A stretch of DNA of 64,000 nt from Lacticaseibacillus brantae DSM 23927 (GTDB lineage: Bacteria; Bacillota; Bacilli; Lactobacillales; Lactobacillaceae): assembly GCF_001436115.1 (NCBI RefSeq), contig NZ_AYZQ01000001.1, forward strand, positions 558,001-622,000, in the 5' to 3' direction. Shown one piece after another: positions 34,064-41,485 of the stretch (the first letter of the stretch is position 1; every line of letters starts with the position of its first letter). The notes beneath the pieces are model-generated. The model ran no database searches. It had not been told where the DNA came from and worked only from the letters and a program-made list of their open reading frames with translations. The position numbers and the translations under genes were made by a program.

Positions 34064-35182
34064 TTAAACCAGCGCTGGTCGAATCAAGACATCGACACCC
34101 TTAGGCGCATAACCAGCGACAGTTTGGCCTGCTGGAACTGTAATCCAACCCAGACCGGCAAAAACCAAATCAGACTTCTGTTTAGGCGTGAATTCAAAGC
34201 GCGCCAGGTCTGGGAAATCAGCTACTTCTTCAGGCCGAGGTGGATTCAAAATATCACCGCGGTGCTTCGCATAGAAAGCATCTGCATTCTCAAGCTTGGT
34301 CCGATGAATTAAGAGTTGATTGTCCGCGTATACAGTAAACCCACTCTTTTGGCCTTGAATAAAGTCAAAGCGCGCCAACCCGGCCAAGAACAAGGTCTGT
34401 CCAGGATTGAGTTGATACACCTTAGGCCGAATCACCTTCGTTGGTGAAACAAGTTGTAAGTCCTTGGCCCCTAAGAAATGTGCCATTTGGTGGCGATGAA
34501 TGATCCCTGGTGTGTCAATCAAGGATTGCCCGTCATCCAAGGGAATCTCAATTCGATCCAACGTGGTTCCGGGGAAGCGGGAGGTCGTGATTAAATCACT
34601 TACCCCAGTCAACTGTTTAATCACTCGGTTAATCAGCGTCGACTTCCCAGTATTTGTCACACCAACGACAAAGACATCGCGGTGTTCCCGATACTTCTCA
34701 ATTGTGGCTAACAAGTCATCCACAGCGGTACCCTTCTTGGCACTAGTCAAGATTGTTTCAACCGGACGCAACCCCTGGGCGTGAGCTTGTTGCGTCAACC
34801 AGCTAGTGAGCTTTTTGCGGTTGAGAGATGACGGCAATACATCAGCCTTGTTCCCGACTAGGATGACAGGGTTATTGCCCACAAAGCGATGCAACCCTGG
34901 GATAACGCTACCGTTGAAATCGAAAATATCAACCACGTTTACAATCAACGCATTGCTTTCGCCGATAGCATTGAGTAACCGCAAGAAATCATCATCGGTC
35001 AATTCGACATCGGCAATTTCGTTGTAATGCCGCAACCGGAAACAACGTTGGCAATAAATCTCACCCTCCGGATCAGCTTTGGCCAGTGTCGCAGCAGGGA
35101 GATATCCCGCCGCGGTTGGATCGGTCGTCTGCAGCTTGGCCCCACAACCGATACAGTAAATCTCATTGGTGATTGTTTCCAT
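34064..35182 (-). CDS. yqeH: Circularly permuted GTPase YqeH
   Basis: YqeH is required for 30S subunit biogenesis. The 372-residue protein has an N-terminal zinc finger (CIGCGAKL...YCQRCFRLRHY) and GTPase motifs in permuted order: G4 VGNKADVLP first, then G1 GVTNTGKSTLIN, and G3 LIDTPG. The C-terminal domain resembles those of RNA-binding relatives. Start ATG follows GGGAGGATTT and overlaps the end of yqeG by 20 bases. Confidence 0.95.
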   Translation of the reverse strand: METITNEIYCIGCGAKLQTTDPTAAGYLPAATLAKADPEGEIYCQRCFRLRHYNEIADVELTDDDFLRLLNAIGESNALIVNVVDIFDFNGSVIPGLHRFVGNNPVILVGNKADVLPSSLNRKKLTSWLTQQAHAQGLRPVETILTSAKKGTAVDDLLATIEKYREHRDVFVVGVTNTGKSTLINRVIKQLTGVSDLITTSRFPGTTLDRIEIPLDDGQSLIDTPGIIHRHQMAHFLGAKDLQLVSPTKVIRPKVYQLNPGQTLFLAGLARFDFIQGQKSGFTVYADNQLLIHRTKLENADAFYAKHRGDILNPPRPEEVADFPDLARFEFTPKQKSDLVFAGLGWITVPAGQTVAGYAPKGVDVLIRPALV

Positions 35183-35699
35183 TTAAATCCTCCCGATAAA
35201 TAAGTGGTTGTTTCTTTTCAAGTTGCTTAAAGACAAATCGTTCAATTAAACGATTAAATTGGGTATTCCAGGCATCCGTCTGAATCAACGGTTTGACAAG
35301 AATGGTGCGCACACCAGCGACATTCCCAGCCCAAACATCAGTCATCAATTGATCCCCTACCATGACCACCGCGGACTTGGGCACGCCAAGTTCTTTAATC
35401 GCATGATTAATGCCAACAGGCAGTGGTTTCAAAGCCCGAGATACGAAAGGCAGATCTAATTGTTTGAGGGCCCGAGCAATGCGGGCAGACTTGTTATTTG
35501 ACACCACCATCACAATGATGCCCACGGCTTGCATTTTGGCTAACCAATCATGTAATTCCTTTGTGCCGTCAGGATTGTTCCAGGCCACTAAGGTATTATC
35601 CAGGTCGGTGAGAATCACGCGAATCCCCTGATGTTTTAGGTCGCTGGGTGAGATGTTATAAATTGCGGACACTAGCCACGTCGGTTCAAATACTTTCAC
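35163..35699 (-). CDS. yqeG: YqeG family HAD-type phosphatase
   Basis: A 178-residue HAD-superfamily IIIA phosphatase. Motif I is ILTDLDNTLVAW, with the nucleophile aspartate and +2 aspartate; motif II is VVSNNKSARI; motif III/IV is AVMVGDQLMTDVWAGN. The substrate is unknown in Lactobacillales. Translation starts at GTG after GGAGAAGGTGG. It is the first gene of the operon through yceD. Confidence 0.9.
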   Translation of the reverse strand: MKVFEPTWLVSAIYNISPSDLKHQGIRVILTDLDNTLVAWNNPDGTKELHDWLAKMQAVGIIVMVVSNNKSARIARALKQLDLPFVSRALKPLPVGINHAIKELGVPKSAVVMVGDQLMTDVWAGNVAGVRTILVKPLIQTDAWNTQFNRLIERFVFKQLEKKQPLIYREDLNGNNHQ

Positions 35700-35736
35700 G
35701 GATTACGCCACCTTCTCCAAAAATTTACATCACTAC

Positions 35737-35742
35737 ATTATA
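35737..35742 (-). promoter_or_regulatory. -10 element of the yqeG operon
   Basis: Minus strand TATAAT, 37 bases upstream of the yqeG GTG; the -35 (GTGCAA) is weak. Confidence 0.55.
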
Positions 35743-35782
35743 ACGGATAATCACACTGATTGCACGATTCTTCATTAAGCGC

Positions 35783-35930
35783 TCATGAAGCCTTTTGCAC
35801 ACTGCCACTCTCCCTCGAAATTTTGGTGCTAGCAACGACGCTAAAGACGTTTGGCAAACAAATCCCGAAGCGACGGCATTTTCTTGGCTTTTTGAGGCCA
35901 AATGCGGTAGGCTTTTTGTAAGCGAGAACA
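35783..35930. repeat. Possible dispersed intergenic element
   Basis: The 308-base gap between yqeG and the detoxification operon holds this non-coding stretch. It has CTTCAT/ATGAAG ending at its left border (35768-35788) and a larger hairpin, GCAT...TTGGC/GCCAA...ATGC (about 35877-35906), and it contains GGCTTTTTG twice. Translations on either strand look spurious, but the minus-strand peptide resembles, from memory, short hypothetical proteins repeatedly annotated in the Lacticaseibacillus casei group. That suggests a repeated intergenic sequence. No second copy is seen in this window. Confidence 0.3.
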
Positions 35931-35971
35931 ATAGTTATGCGTTTGCATATTGTGTTCCCGTGAGGATTGTG

Positions 35972-35994
35972 TATACTTTACTTATTAAAAGTAA
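35972..35994 (+). promoter_or_regulatory. -10 and candidate operator of the detoxification operon
   Basis: TATACT (35972-35977) with TTGTGT 16 bases upstream is immediately followed by the perfect palindrome TTACTT-ATTAA-AAGTAA (35978-35994), which overlaps the Shine-Dalgarno AAGGAG. TTAC...GTAA dyads are known operators of MarR/DUF24-type repressors of quinone and catechol operons in Bacillus, although their spacing differs. Confidence 0.6.
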
Positions 35995-36007
35995 GGAGAT
36001 GGCGTGG

Positions 36008-36901
36008 ATGACCAAATTGCACCACGTGTCCCTGCTCACCCAGTCGGCTGCAGAGACAGACGCTTTTTATCGAAATGTTCTGGGTCTGCGACGCGTTAAG
36101 AACACGGTCAATCAAGAAAACGTCCATATGCGCCACTTATTTTATGGCGATAATCTGGGCACACCTGGCACGGTCGTCACTTTCTTTGCGATTGACCACC
36201 TTGGTTCCCGATATGACGGGGCGAACTTCTTGACTGACGTGCATCTGTGGATTCCCACTGGCTCACTTACGGCATGGCACTCTCGGATTAGCGCTATCTG
36301 TCCAGTCAGTGCGACTAGCGATAGTTTACGTTTCGACGATCCCAGTGGTGTCCACCTTGTCCTAACAGAGCACCCTGAAACGCTCTCGCCAGAAGCCGTC
36401 GTCGATAATCAAATTCCTGCCGCCGAACAGATTCTCGGCTTAGCGACCACAGATTTGGTCGTGCAGAATCCGCAGGCAAGTTTAGACTTTTTTTCGACAA
36501 TGCTAAACGTCGATGTAATCAACGACAGTGTGCCATTAGCCAACGGTAAGATTCAAGTCCTCCCTTCTCACTCTGATGCTATCCATCGTTTTGGTCGAGG
36601 GAGTATGGATCATGTGGCGGTATCAGTGACTGATGACGAGCAACTGCTCAACTTAGCCACCCGCGCCAAGCAGCACGGTTATGAGGTTGAGGAACTGGCT
36701 GATCGGGGTTGGTTCAAGAGCCTCTATGTGCGTGAGCCAAATGGTAATCGGATTGAGTTTGCCACGACCACACCAGGATTCAGTCTTGATGAGCCGCTGG
36801 AAACCATGGGCCAATCGTTAGGGCTACCACCGCGATTTGAATCACAGCGTCAAGCAATTCTCACTTATTTTAACGACAAAGGAGTCGATTTCAATGATTG
36901 A
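36008..36901 (+). CDS. VOC-family ring-cleaving dioxygenase-like protein (first)
   Basis: A 297-residue two-module vicinal-oxygen-chelate protein similar to MhqA/MhqO. Module 1 begins LHHVSLLTQSAAETDAFYRN, with a metal-binding His; module 2 has SMDHVAVSVTDD and the terminal GNRIEFATT with the acidic ligand. Members are induced by hydroquinones and catechols in Bacillus and may open aromatic rings. The ATG at 36008 is nine bases after AAGGAG; the much longer frame runs through the promoter. First gene of a four-gene operon. Confidence 0.88.
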   Translation: MTKLHHVSLLTQSAAETDAFYRNVLGLRRVKNTVNQENVHMRHLFYGDNLGTPGTVVTFFAIDHLGSRYDGANFLTDVHLWIPTGSLTAWHSRISAICPVSATSDSLRFDDPSGVHLVLTEHPETLSPEAVVDNQIPAAEQILGLATTDLVVQNPQASLDFFSTMLNVDVINDSVPLANGKIQVLPSHSDAIHRFGRGSMDHVAVSVTDDEQLLNLATRAKQHGYEVEELADRGWFKSLYVREPNGNRIEFATTTPGFSLDEPLETMGQSLGLPPRFESQRQAILTYFNDKGVDFND

Positions 36902-37877
36902 ACATCCATTATTAGGCATGAACCACGTCACCGCTATGGCGAGTGATCCGCAACAAATTTTTGACTTGATGAGCAAGGTTCTAGGCTTGCACCTCATTAA
37001 AAAGACCGTCAACCAGGATGCCCTAGACACCTATCACCTCTATTTCACTGATGACATGGGCACAGCAGGCACGGATATGACGTTCTTCACTTTCCCAAAT
37101 CAGGCCAAGGGTAAAAAAGGCACGAACATGATTAGCCGGGCCAGCTTTCGGGTGCCTAATGATGCCGCAATAGACTACTGGTTGGATCGGTTGAATCAGC
37201 ACAACGTGGCCAATGAAGGCATCACAACTCAATTCGGAGATAAGATTATTAACTTCCACGATCAAGACGATCAACAATTCCAACTGATTTCTGATGAACA
37301 CAACATTGGGGTTGCCGGCGGTACACCATGGCAGCATAATGACGTCCCTGACGAGTTTGCCATCACAGGCTTGGGCCCTGTCACGGTGACCGTCTTCAAC
37401 GTGGCGCATATGGATTTCGTCCTAACTGAAATCATGGGATATACCAAACAAGCAGATGAAGGTAATTTTGGTTTGTACGAAGTTGGTCACGGCGAACCTA
37501 ATCTCGGTGGTCACGGCGCCCAAGTGATTGTTGAACACCGTGAAGACTTGCCAGTCGCTGAAGAAGGCTACGGGAATATCCATCATGCGGCCTTTAATAC
37601 GGAGGACCGCGAGACGCTGGGCACCTGGATTGATCGAATTCGTGACTACCGACTGCCACAATCCGGCTACATCGATCGCTTCTACTTCAAATCCGATTAT
37701 TTCCGCGCCGCACCGCAAATTCTGTTTGAGCTGGCCACAGCAGGTCCTGGATTCCTCCAAGACGAAACTTATGATGAAGCGGGCATTCATTTGGAATTGC
37801 CACCATTCTTGGAAAGTCAACGGGCCAAAATTGAAGCTGGCTTGAAACCAGTTGAAACTGATTGGCGGGGCCGTTAG
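36894..37877 (+). CDS. VOC-family ring-cleaving dioxygenase-like protein (second)
   Basis: A 327-residue paralogue of the preceding product. Module 1 starts GMNHVTAMASDPQQIFDLMSKVLGL split around residue 8, and the second module contains NIHHAAFNTEDRE and ILFELATAGPGF. Both genes share the KNTVNQ/KKTVNQD region, which indicates an old duplication. The ATG follows AAGGAG and overlaps the first VOC gene by eight bases. Similar to MhqO/MhqA of Bacillus; true substrate unknown. Confidence 0.88.
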   Translation: MIEHPLLGMNHVTAMASDPQQIFDLMSKVLGLHLIKKTVNQDALDTYHLYFTDDMGTAGTDMTFFTFPNQAKGKKGTNMISRASFRVPNDAAIDYWLDRLNQHNVANEGITTQFGDKIINFHDQDDQQFQLISDEHNIGVAGGTPWQHNDVPDEFAITGLGPVTVTVFNVAHMDFVLTEIMGYTKQADEGNFGLYEVGHGEPNLGGHGAQVIVEHREDLPVAEEGYGNIHHAAFNTEDRETLGTWIDRIRDYRLPQSGYIDRFYFKSDYFRAAPQILFELATAGPGFLQDETYDEAGIHLELPPFLESQRAKIEAGLKPVETDWRGR

Positions 37878-37885
37878 GAGGTCAC

Positions 37886-38527
37886 ATGGCAGTTAATTAC
37901 GAATATATTGAAGGTAATCCAGATGCCAGCCCGCTTTTGCTGTTGCATGGTACTGGCGGATCTGAGAAGGATCTCCTGCCCATTGGACGGTTCTTAGCGC
38001 CAGAAAGTCCACTCCTGTCCATTCGTGGTCGCGTCGTCGAAGATGGTCAGAATCGTTATTTCAAGCACACTGCTGATGGCGGTTTTGATCTTGATAACCT
38101 CCAGCAGGAAACGGATTGGTTATTCGAAACTTTGAATGAGCTTTGCCAGAAGTTTGATATCGACTACCAGCGTTTTGTCGTGGTCGGCTACAGCAACGGC
38201 GCCAACGTTGCAGCCCGAGCCCTATTAACCCGACCAGACACATTTCACACGGGCGTCTTGTTCCACCCGATGGCCTTGGCGACTGGTGATGCCAATCAGG
38301 ATCTCAGTGACGTCAGATTATGGTTATCGCATGGAGATACGGATCCCATCGTGTCAGAACAGAATTTTGAAATCCTGACTGATGATTTGCAACAACAACA
38401 CGCAGACTTAACTATTTTCCGACATGAACAATCTCATAATTTAAATGAAGCAGAGCTCAGCAGTGCCCGGACCTGGCTACAATCAAGTGGTCGCCTGGGA
38501 CGCTGGCGTGAGGAGGAACACAAATGA
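37886..38527 (+). CDS. Alpha/beta hydrolase, phospholipase/carboxylesterase family (MhqD-like)
   Basis: A 213-residue esterase of the family that includes MhqD. Motifs are LLLHGTGGSEKDLLPI (oxyanion region), the nucleophile elbow VVGYSNGANVA, the aspartate in SHGDTDPIV and the late histidine in EQSHNLN. In Bacillus mhqD is induced with ring-cleaving dioxygenases by methylhydroquinone, which matches this operon. Start ATG five bases after AGGAGG. Confidence 0.88.
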   Translation: MAVNYEYIEGNPDASPLLLLHGTGGSEKDLLPIGRFLAPESPLLSIRGRVVEDGQNRYFKHTADGGFDLDNLQQETDWLFETLNELCQKFDIDYQRFVVVGYSNGANVAARALLTRPDTFHTGVLFHPMALATGDANQDLSDVRLWLSHGDTDPIVSEQNFEILTDDLQQQHADLTIFRHEQSHNLNEAELSSARTWLQSSGRLGRWREEEHK

Positions 38528-39504
38528 ATCGTTTTGGTTTTGAAGAATTTGGCGGCCCTGAAGTTTTCGAGGTCATTGAAGCAGAACAACCCGCACCAAA
38601 GCCTGGCCAAGTCCTCATTCAAGTCTTGGGCTTTGGGATGAACCCTTATGATCGCACCCTACGGACCGGGGCCGCAGCAAAGAGCCGGCCACTGCCCTTC
38701 CCGATTGTTCCTGGGACCGACGTCATGGGTCGGATTGTGGCGCTCGGTGACGAAGTGCACGATTTTGAACTGGGCGATATTGTCATGAACTACCGGCCAA
38801 TCGGCGGGTATAGTGAATACGTGGTCGCTTCAACTAGCAAGATTGTCAAGAAGCCAACGGCCCTCAGTTACTTGGACGCGACCGCCTTGCCACAGGTCGG
38901 GGTTGCGGCCTACAACATTTTGCATTACCTCTTGCAAGCTGTGCCTGGTAAAACCATTGCGATCGAAGGCGCATCAGGTGGCGTTGGGGCTGTTTTAATT
39001 CAGTTGGCAAAGTTCTTGAAACTGAATGTTATCGCGACCGCCTCTAGCAAAAACGAAACCTATTTGCGCCAGATGGGGGCTGATGAAATTGGTCTCTATG
39101 ATCAAGAAGACGTTGGCGCAAAGTTTGCTGACCGCGCGGACTATGTTGTTAACGCGATTAATGGCGGTCACGACAACGGTGCTGGTGTCCAAATGATTAA
39201 GGCTGATGGCCACTATGTAACAGTCGCCTACGCTGATGTTGATCTCTCTAGCAAACCAAACGTGACCCACAGTCAGTTAGGCCCCGACAAGTCATACTCG
39301 ACCAAAGATGCGCTTAATTTCTTGGTCGATGTCGCTATCAAGTGGGGTCTCACCGTCCGCGTGGCTGCTAGTGAACCCTTCACCTTAGCGGGTGTTCAAG
39401 CCGGCCAAGCGCTGCTGGATACACATCATGAAGCTGGCAAAATTGTCGTTATGCAAGATCACAAAGTGATAAAACCTGTGCGAAAAGACATTAATCACCT
39501 ATAA
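38524..39504 (+). CDS. Zinc-free MDR-family quinone oxidoreductase-like protein
   Basis: A 326-residue medium-chain dehydrogenase/reductase of the quinone oxidoreductase (QOR) type. The N-terminal GroES-like domain has GFGMNPYDRTLRTG and PGTDVMGRIVALGDEV; the nucleotide domain has GASGGVGAVLIQLAKFL. Catalytic zinc ligands of alcohol dehydrogenases are missing. It should reduce quinones or enones with NADPH. ATGA overlap with the esterase gene makes it the last gene of the operon. Confidence 0.9.
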   Translation: MNRFGFEEFGGPEVFEVIEAEQPAPKPGQVLIQVLGFGMNPYDRTLRTGAAAKSRPLPFPIVPGTDVMGRIVALGDEVHDFELGDIVMNYRPIGGYSEYVVASTSKIVKKPTALSYLDATALPQVGVAAYNILHYLLQAVPGKTIAIEGASGGVGAVLIQLAKFLKLNVIATASSKNETYLRQMGADEIGLYDQEDVGAKFADRADYVVNAINGGHDNGAGVQMIKADGHYVTVAYADVDLSSKPNVTHSQLGPDKSYSTKDALNFLVDVAIKWGLTVRVAASEPFTLAGVQAGQALLDTHHEAGKIVVMQDHKVIKPVRKDINHL

Positions 39505-39513
39505 TTTAAGTGA

Positions 39514-39553
39514 CGAAAGCTGTGACGACCACTCTGGTTTTGTCACAGCTTTT
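39514..39553 (+). terminator. Terminator of the detoxification operon
   Basis: AAAGCTGTGAC pairs with GTCACAGCTTT followed by TTATTT. Confidence 0.85.
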
Positions 39554-39610
39554 TATTTGGGGCATGCAATCACAACAGTCCCGACTTTTGCAAAAACTGG
39601 GGGCATCAAG

Positions 39611-40189
39611 ATGTCAAAAAGCCGTTTGGAATCATTCAGTGATGATCTATTCTCCATCATTATTACTATCATGGTCTTGCAACTGACCATCCCCGCCACC
39701 AAGGATTGGTCCGCGATCTTTAATAGTCAGTGGCTGTCAGCACTTTTTGCCTATACAGTCAGTTTCGTTCTCATTACGAGTTTCTGGGTTAGCCATCAAA
39801 ACATTGTCGCCAACCTAGATACCATCACCCCAAGCATTCTGTGGGCGAATTCAGTCTTTTTGTTTCTCACCTCGCTGGTACCTATTTTTACCGCCTGGTT
39901 CGGGCAATTTCCCGATTCGTCCGCCGCGGCTATTGCGTATGGAACGGACTATACGTTATCCATCCTGGCGCTGTACTTTGTTGCTGGCGCGACCGTCAAC
40001 AAAATCAATGATCCTAAACAACGCGAGCGCCTCCACCATGTCAATCGCGGCCGCTTAACCTTGGTCGGTTTTGGTGCAGCAACCACTGCCTTGGGTGCAA
40101 TTTGGCCGCCGATTGCTGGCATCGCTGTTTTCACAATTTCCAGTGTTTGGATTGCCCGCACGATTGTGATTTCAAAACGCCGCCGATAG
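39611..40189 (+). CDS. TMEM175-family (DUF1211) membrane protein
   Basis: A 192-residue protein with about six membrane helices. The opening RLESFSDDLFSIIITIMVLQL carries the FSD signature of bacterial TMEM175 potassium channels (DUF1211). Bacterial members form tetrameric channels. The ATG at 39611 follows GGGGGC, a weak binding site; a longer frame from a TTG near the terminator is less likely. It lies between two terminators with no obvious promoter. Confidence 0.82.
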   Translation: MSKSRLESFSDDLFSIIITIMVLQLTIPATKDWSAIFNSQWLSALFAYTVSFVLITSFWVSHQNIVANLDTITPSILWANSVFLFLTSLVPIFTAWFGQFPDSSAAAIAYGTDYTLSILALYFVAGATVNKINDPKQRERLHHVNRGRLTLVGFGAATTALGAIWPPIAGIAVFTISSVWIARTIVISKRRR

Positions 40190-40221
40190 CCGCCAATGAA
40201 TTCCCTGTTTCATTTGGCCAC

Positions 40222-40270
40222 ACAAAAAGGATGCGACAAGACTACTTGGTTTTGTCGCATCCTTTTTTTA
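40222..40270. terminator. Bidirectional terminator between the TMEM175 and lactate oxidase genes
   Basis: AAAAAGGATGCGACAA pairs with TTGTCGCATCCTTTTT, with A and T runs on both sides. Confidence 0.9.
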
Positions 40271-40271
40271 A

Positions 40272-41375
40272 TTAATCTGCAAAGCGATTGTCAATCAGGT
40301 TTGTCGCTTTGACTTCTTCAATATTGTGGCTGCCTGTCAATTGCATGGCGATCAAGAGCTCATTTTCGAGTTCCTTGAAGACCGCCTCAACACCTTGGCT
40401 ACCGCCCAAAGCTAAGCCATAGATGACTGGCCGGCCAATCGCAACTAAATCAGCACCAGAAGCCAGAGCTTTGAAGACGTGCATCCCGCGACGGACCCCT
40501 GAATCAAAGACGATTGGCACGCGCTTGCGGTTGGCCTTGGCCACAACCTGCAAAGCATCAAATGATGCGACACCGCCGTCGAGTTGGCGGCCGCCATGGT
40601 TAGAAACCCAAATCCCGTCAGCGCCAGCGGCAATTGCTAATTCGGTATCTTCAGCGGTTTGAACCCCTTTGACAAAAACAGGTAGGCCAGAATAGTCCTT
40701 AATGAAGGCCACATCACGTGGGCTTAAAGCTTGCTTCGCTGACTTGTAGACGTTGTCCATGGTTTGATCCACGCCATCTTGATATGGCACAATTGGTAAA
40801 CCAACTGGGAAAGTAAAGCCGTTGCGCTTATCAGCTTCACGGTAGCCGCCAACAGTTGCATCAGCAGTCAGGACAATGGCTTTAGCGCCATTCTTCTTGG
40901 CAACATCCAACATTTGCCTGGTGACGTTATCGTCCTTACTTTGATACAACTGGAACCACTGAGGTTGACCATTAGCTTGGGCAGCTTGAGCCTCATAGGT
41001 TTCTGAAGCAAAAGAGCTGATTGTGAAGATTGTCCCGTAACGACTGACACCCTTCGCGGTAGCCGCTTCACCTTGTGTATTGGCAAGCTTGTGGGCCGCA
41101 ACTGGCGCCATGATAATTGGGGAGGTCAACTTGTCACCCCAGAAAGTCGTTGAAACGTCAGGTGGAAAAGCAATGTCTTGCAGAACCCGAGGCGCGACCA
41201 ACTTATGGTTGAAAGCTTTAATATTCTCTTGAATGGTATACAGGTCGGCAGCACCGCTACTAATATAACCGTAGCCGCCTGCTGGAATGACATTAGCCGC
41301 TTCCTTCTCCAAATCATAAACATTAATAACATTCAAAGGATTCTCTGCGGAACTGGTCTTGTATTCTTCTGCCAT
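40272..41375 (-). CDS. lctO: FMN-dependent L-lactate oxidase-like alpha-hydroxy-acid oxidase
   Basis: A 367-residue FMN enzyme that probably oxidises L-lactate to pyruvate with oxygen, producing hydrogen peroxide. It has the TIM-barrel signature SNHGGRQLDG with catalytic H260 and R263, the substrate tyrosine region GYGYISSGAAD (about 34-44), APVAAHKLAN, and the phosphate-binding FDSGVRRGMHVFKAL. Length and loops resemble Aerococcus lactate oxidase more than mandelate dehydrogenases; the substrate is inferred. The start ATG follows AAGGTGG. A strong promoter with an overlapping cre site suggests CcpA repression by glucose. Confidence 0.88.
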   Translation of the reverse strand: MAEEYKTSSAENPLNVINVYDLEKEAANVIPAGGYGYISSGAADLYTIQENIKAFNHKLVAPRVLQDIAFPPDVSTTFWGDKLTSPIIMAPVAAHKLANTQGEAATAKGVSRYGTIFTISSFASETYEAQAAQANGQPQWFQLYQSKDDNVTRQMLDVAKKNGAKAIVLTADATVGGYREADKRNGFTFPVGLPIVPYQDGVDQTMDNVYKSAKQALSPRDVAFIKDYSGLPVFVKGVQTAEDTELAIAAGADGIWVSNHGGRQLDGGVASFDALQVVAKANRKRVPIVFDSGVRRGMHVFKALASGADLVAIGRPVIYGLALGGSQGVEAVFKELENELLIAMQLTGSHNIEEVKATNLIDNRFAD

Positions 41376-41400
41376 GCTTATTACCACCTTTTTTAACATT

Positions 41401-41418
41401 TTAATTGCGAACAATTAA
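41401..41418 (-). promoter_or_regulatory. UUCG hairpin in the lctO leader
   Basis: The palindrome TTAATTG-CGAA-CAATTAA gives, on the minus strand RNA, a seven-pair stem with a UUCG tetraloop between the promoter and the Shine-Dalgarno of lctO. It could stabilise the mRNA 5' end. Confidence 0.5.
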
Positions 41419-41443
41419 GTATTGTCCACTTGATTACAAGCTC

Positions 41444-41472
41444 ATGTTATCACGTGATGAAACCGGTTGCAA
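41444..41472 (-). promoter_or_regulatory. lctO promoter with overlapping cre site
   Basis: Minus strand TTGCAA (41467-41472), 17-base spacer, TAACAT (41444-41449). TGAAACCGGTTGCA (41458-41471) matches the cre consensus TGNAANCGNWNNCA at every fixed position, on both strands, and covers most of the -35, so CcpA binding should block the promoter. Confidence 0.82.
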
Positions 41473-41485
41473 ATTTTAAATATGC

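Noticed and set aside
35725-35931. 68-codon minus-strand frame in the yqeG-VOC gap
   Set aside because: No binding site or recognised family; it overlaps the yqeG promoter and is more likely a by-product of the intergenic element.
35795-36007. N-terminal extension of the first VOC gene as an open frame
   Set aside because: The frame runs through the promoter and dyad; the Shine-Dalgarno and family alignment support the ATG at 36008.
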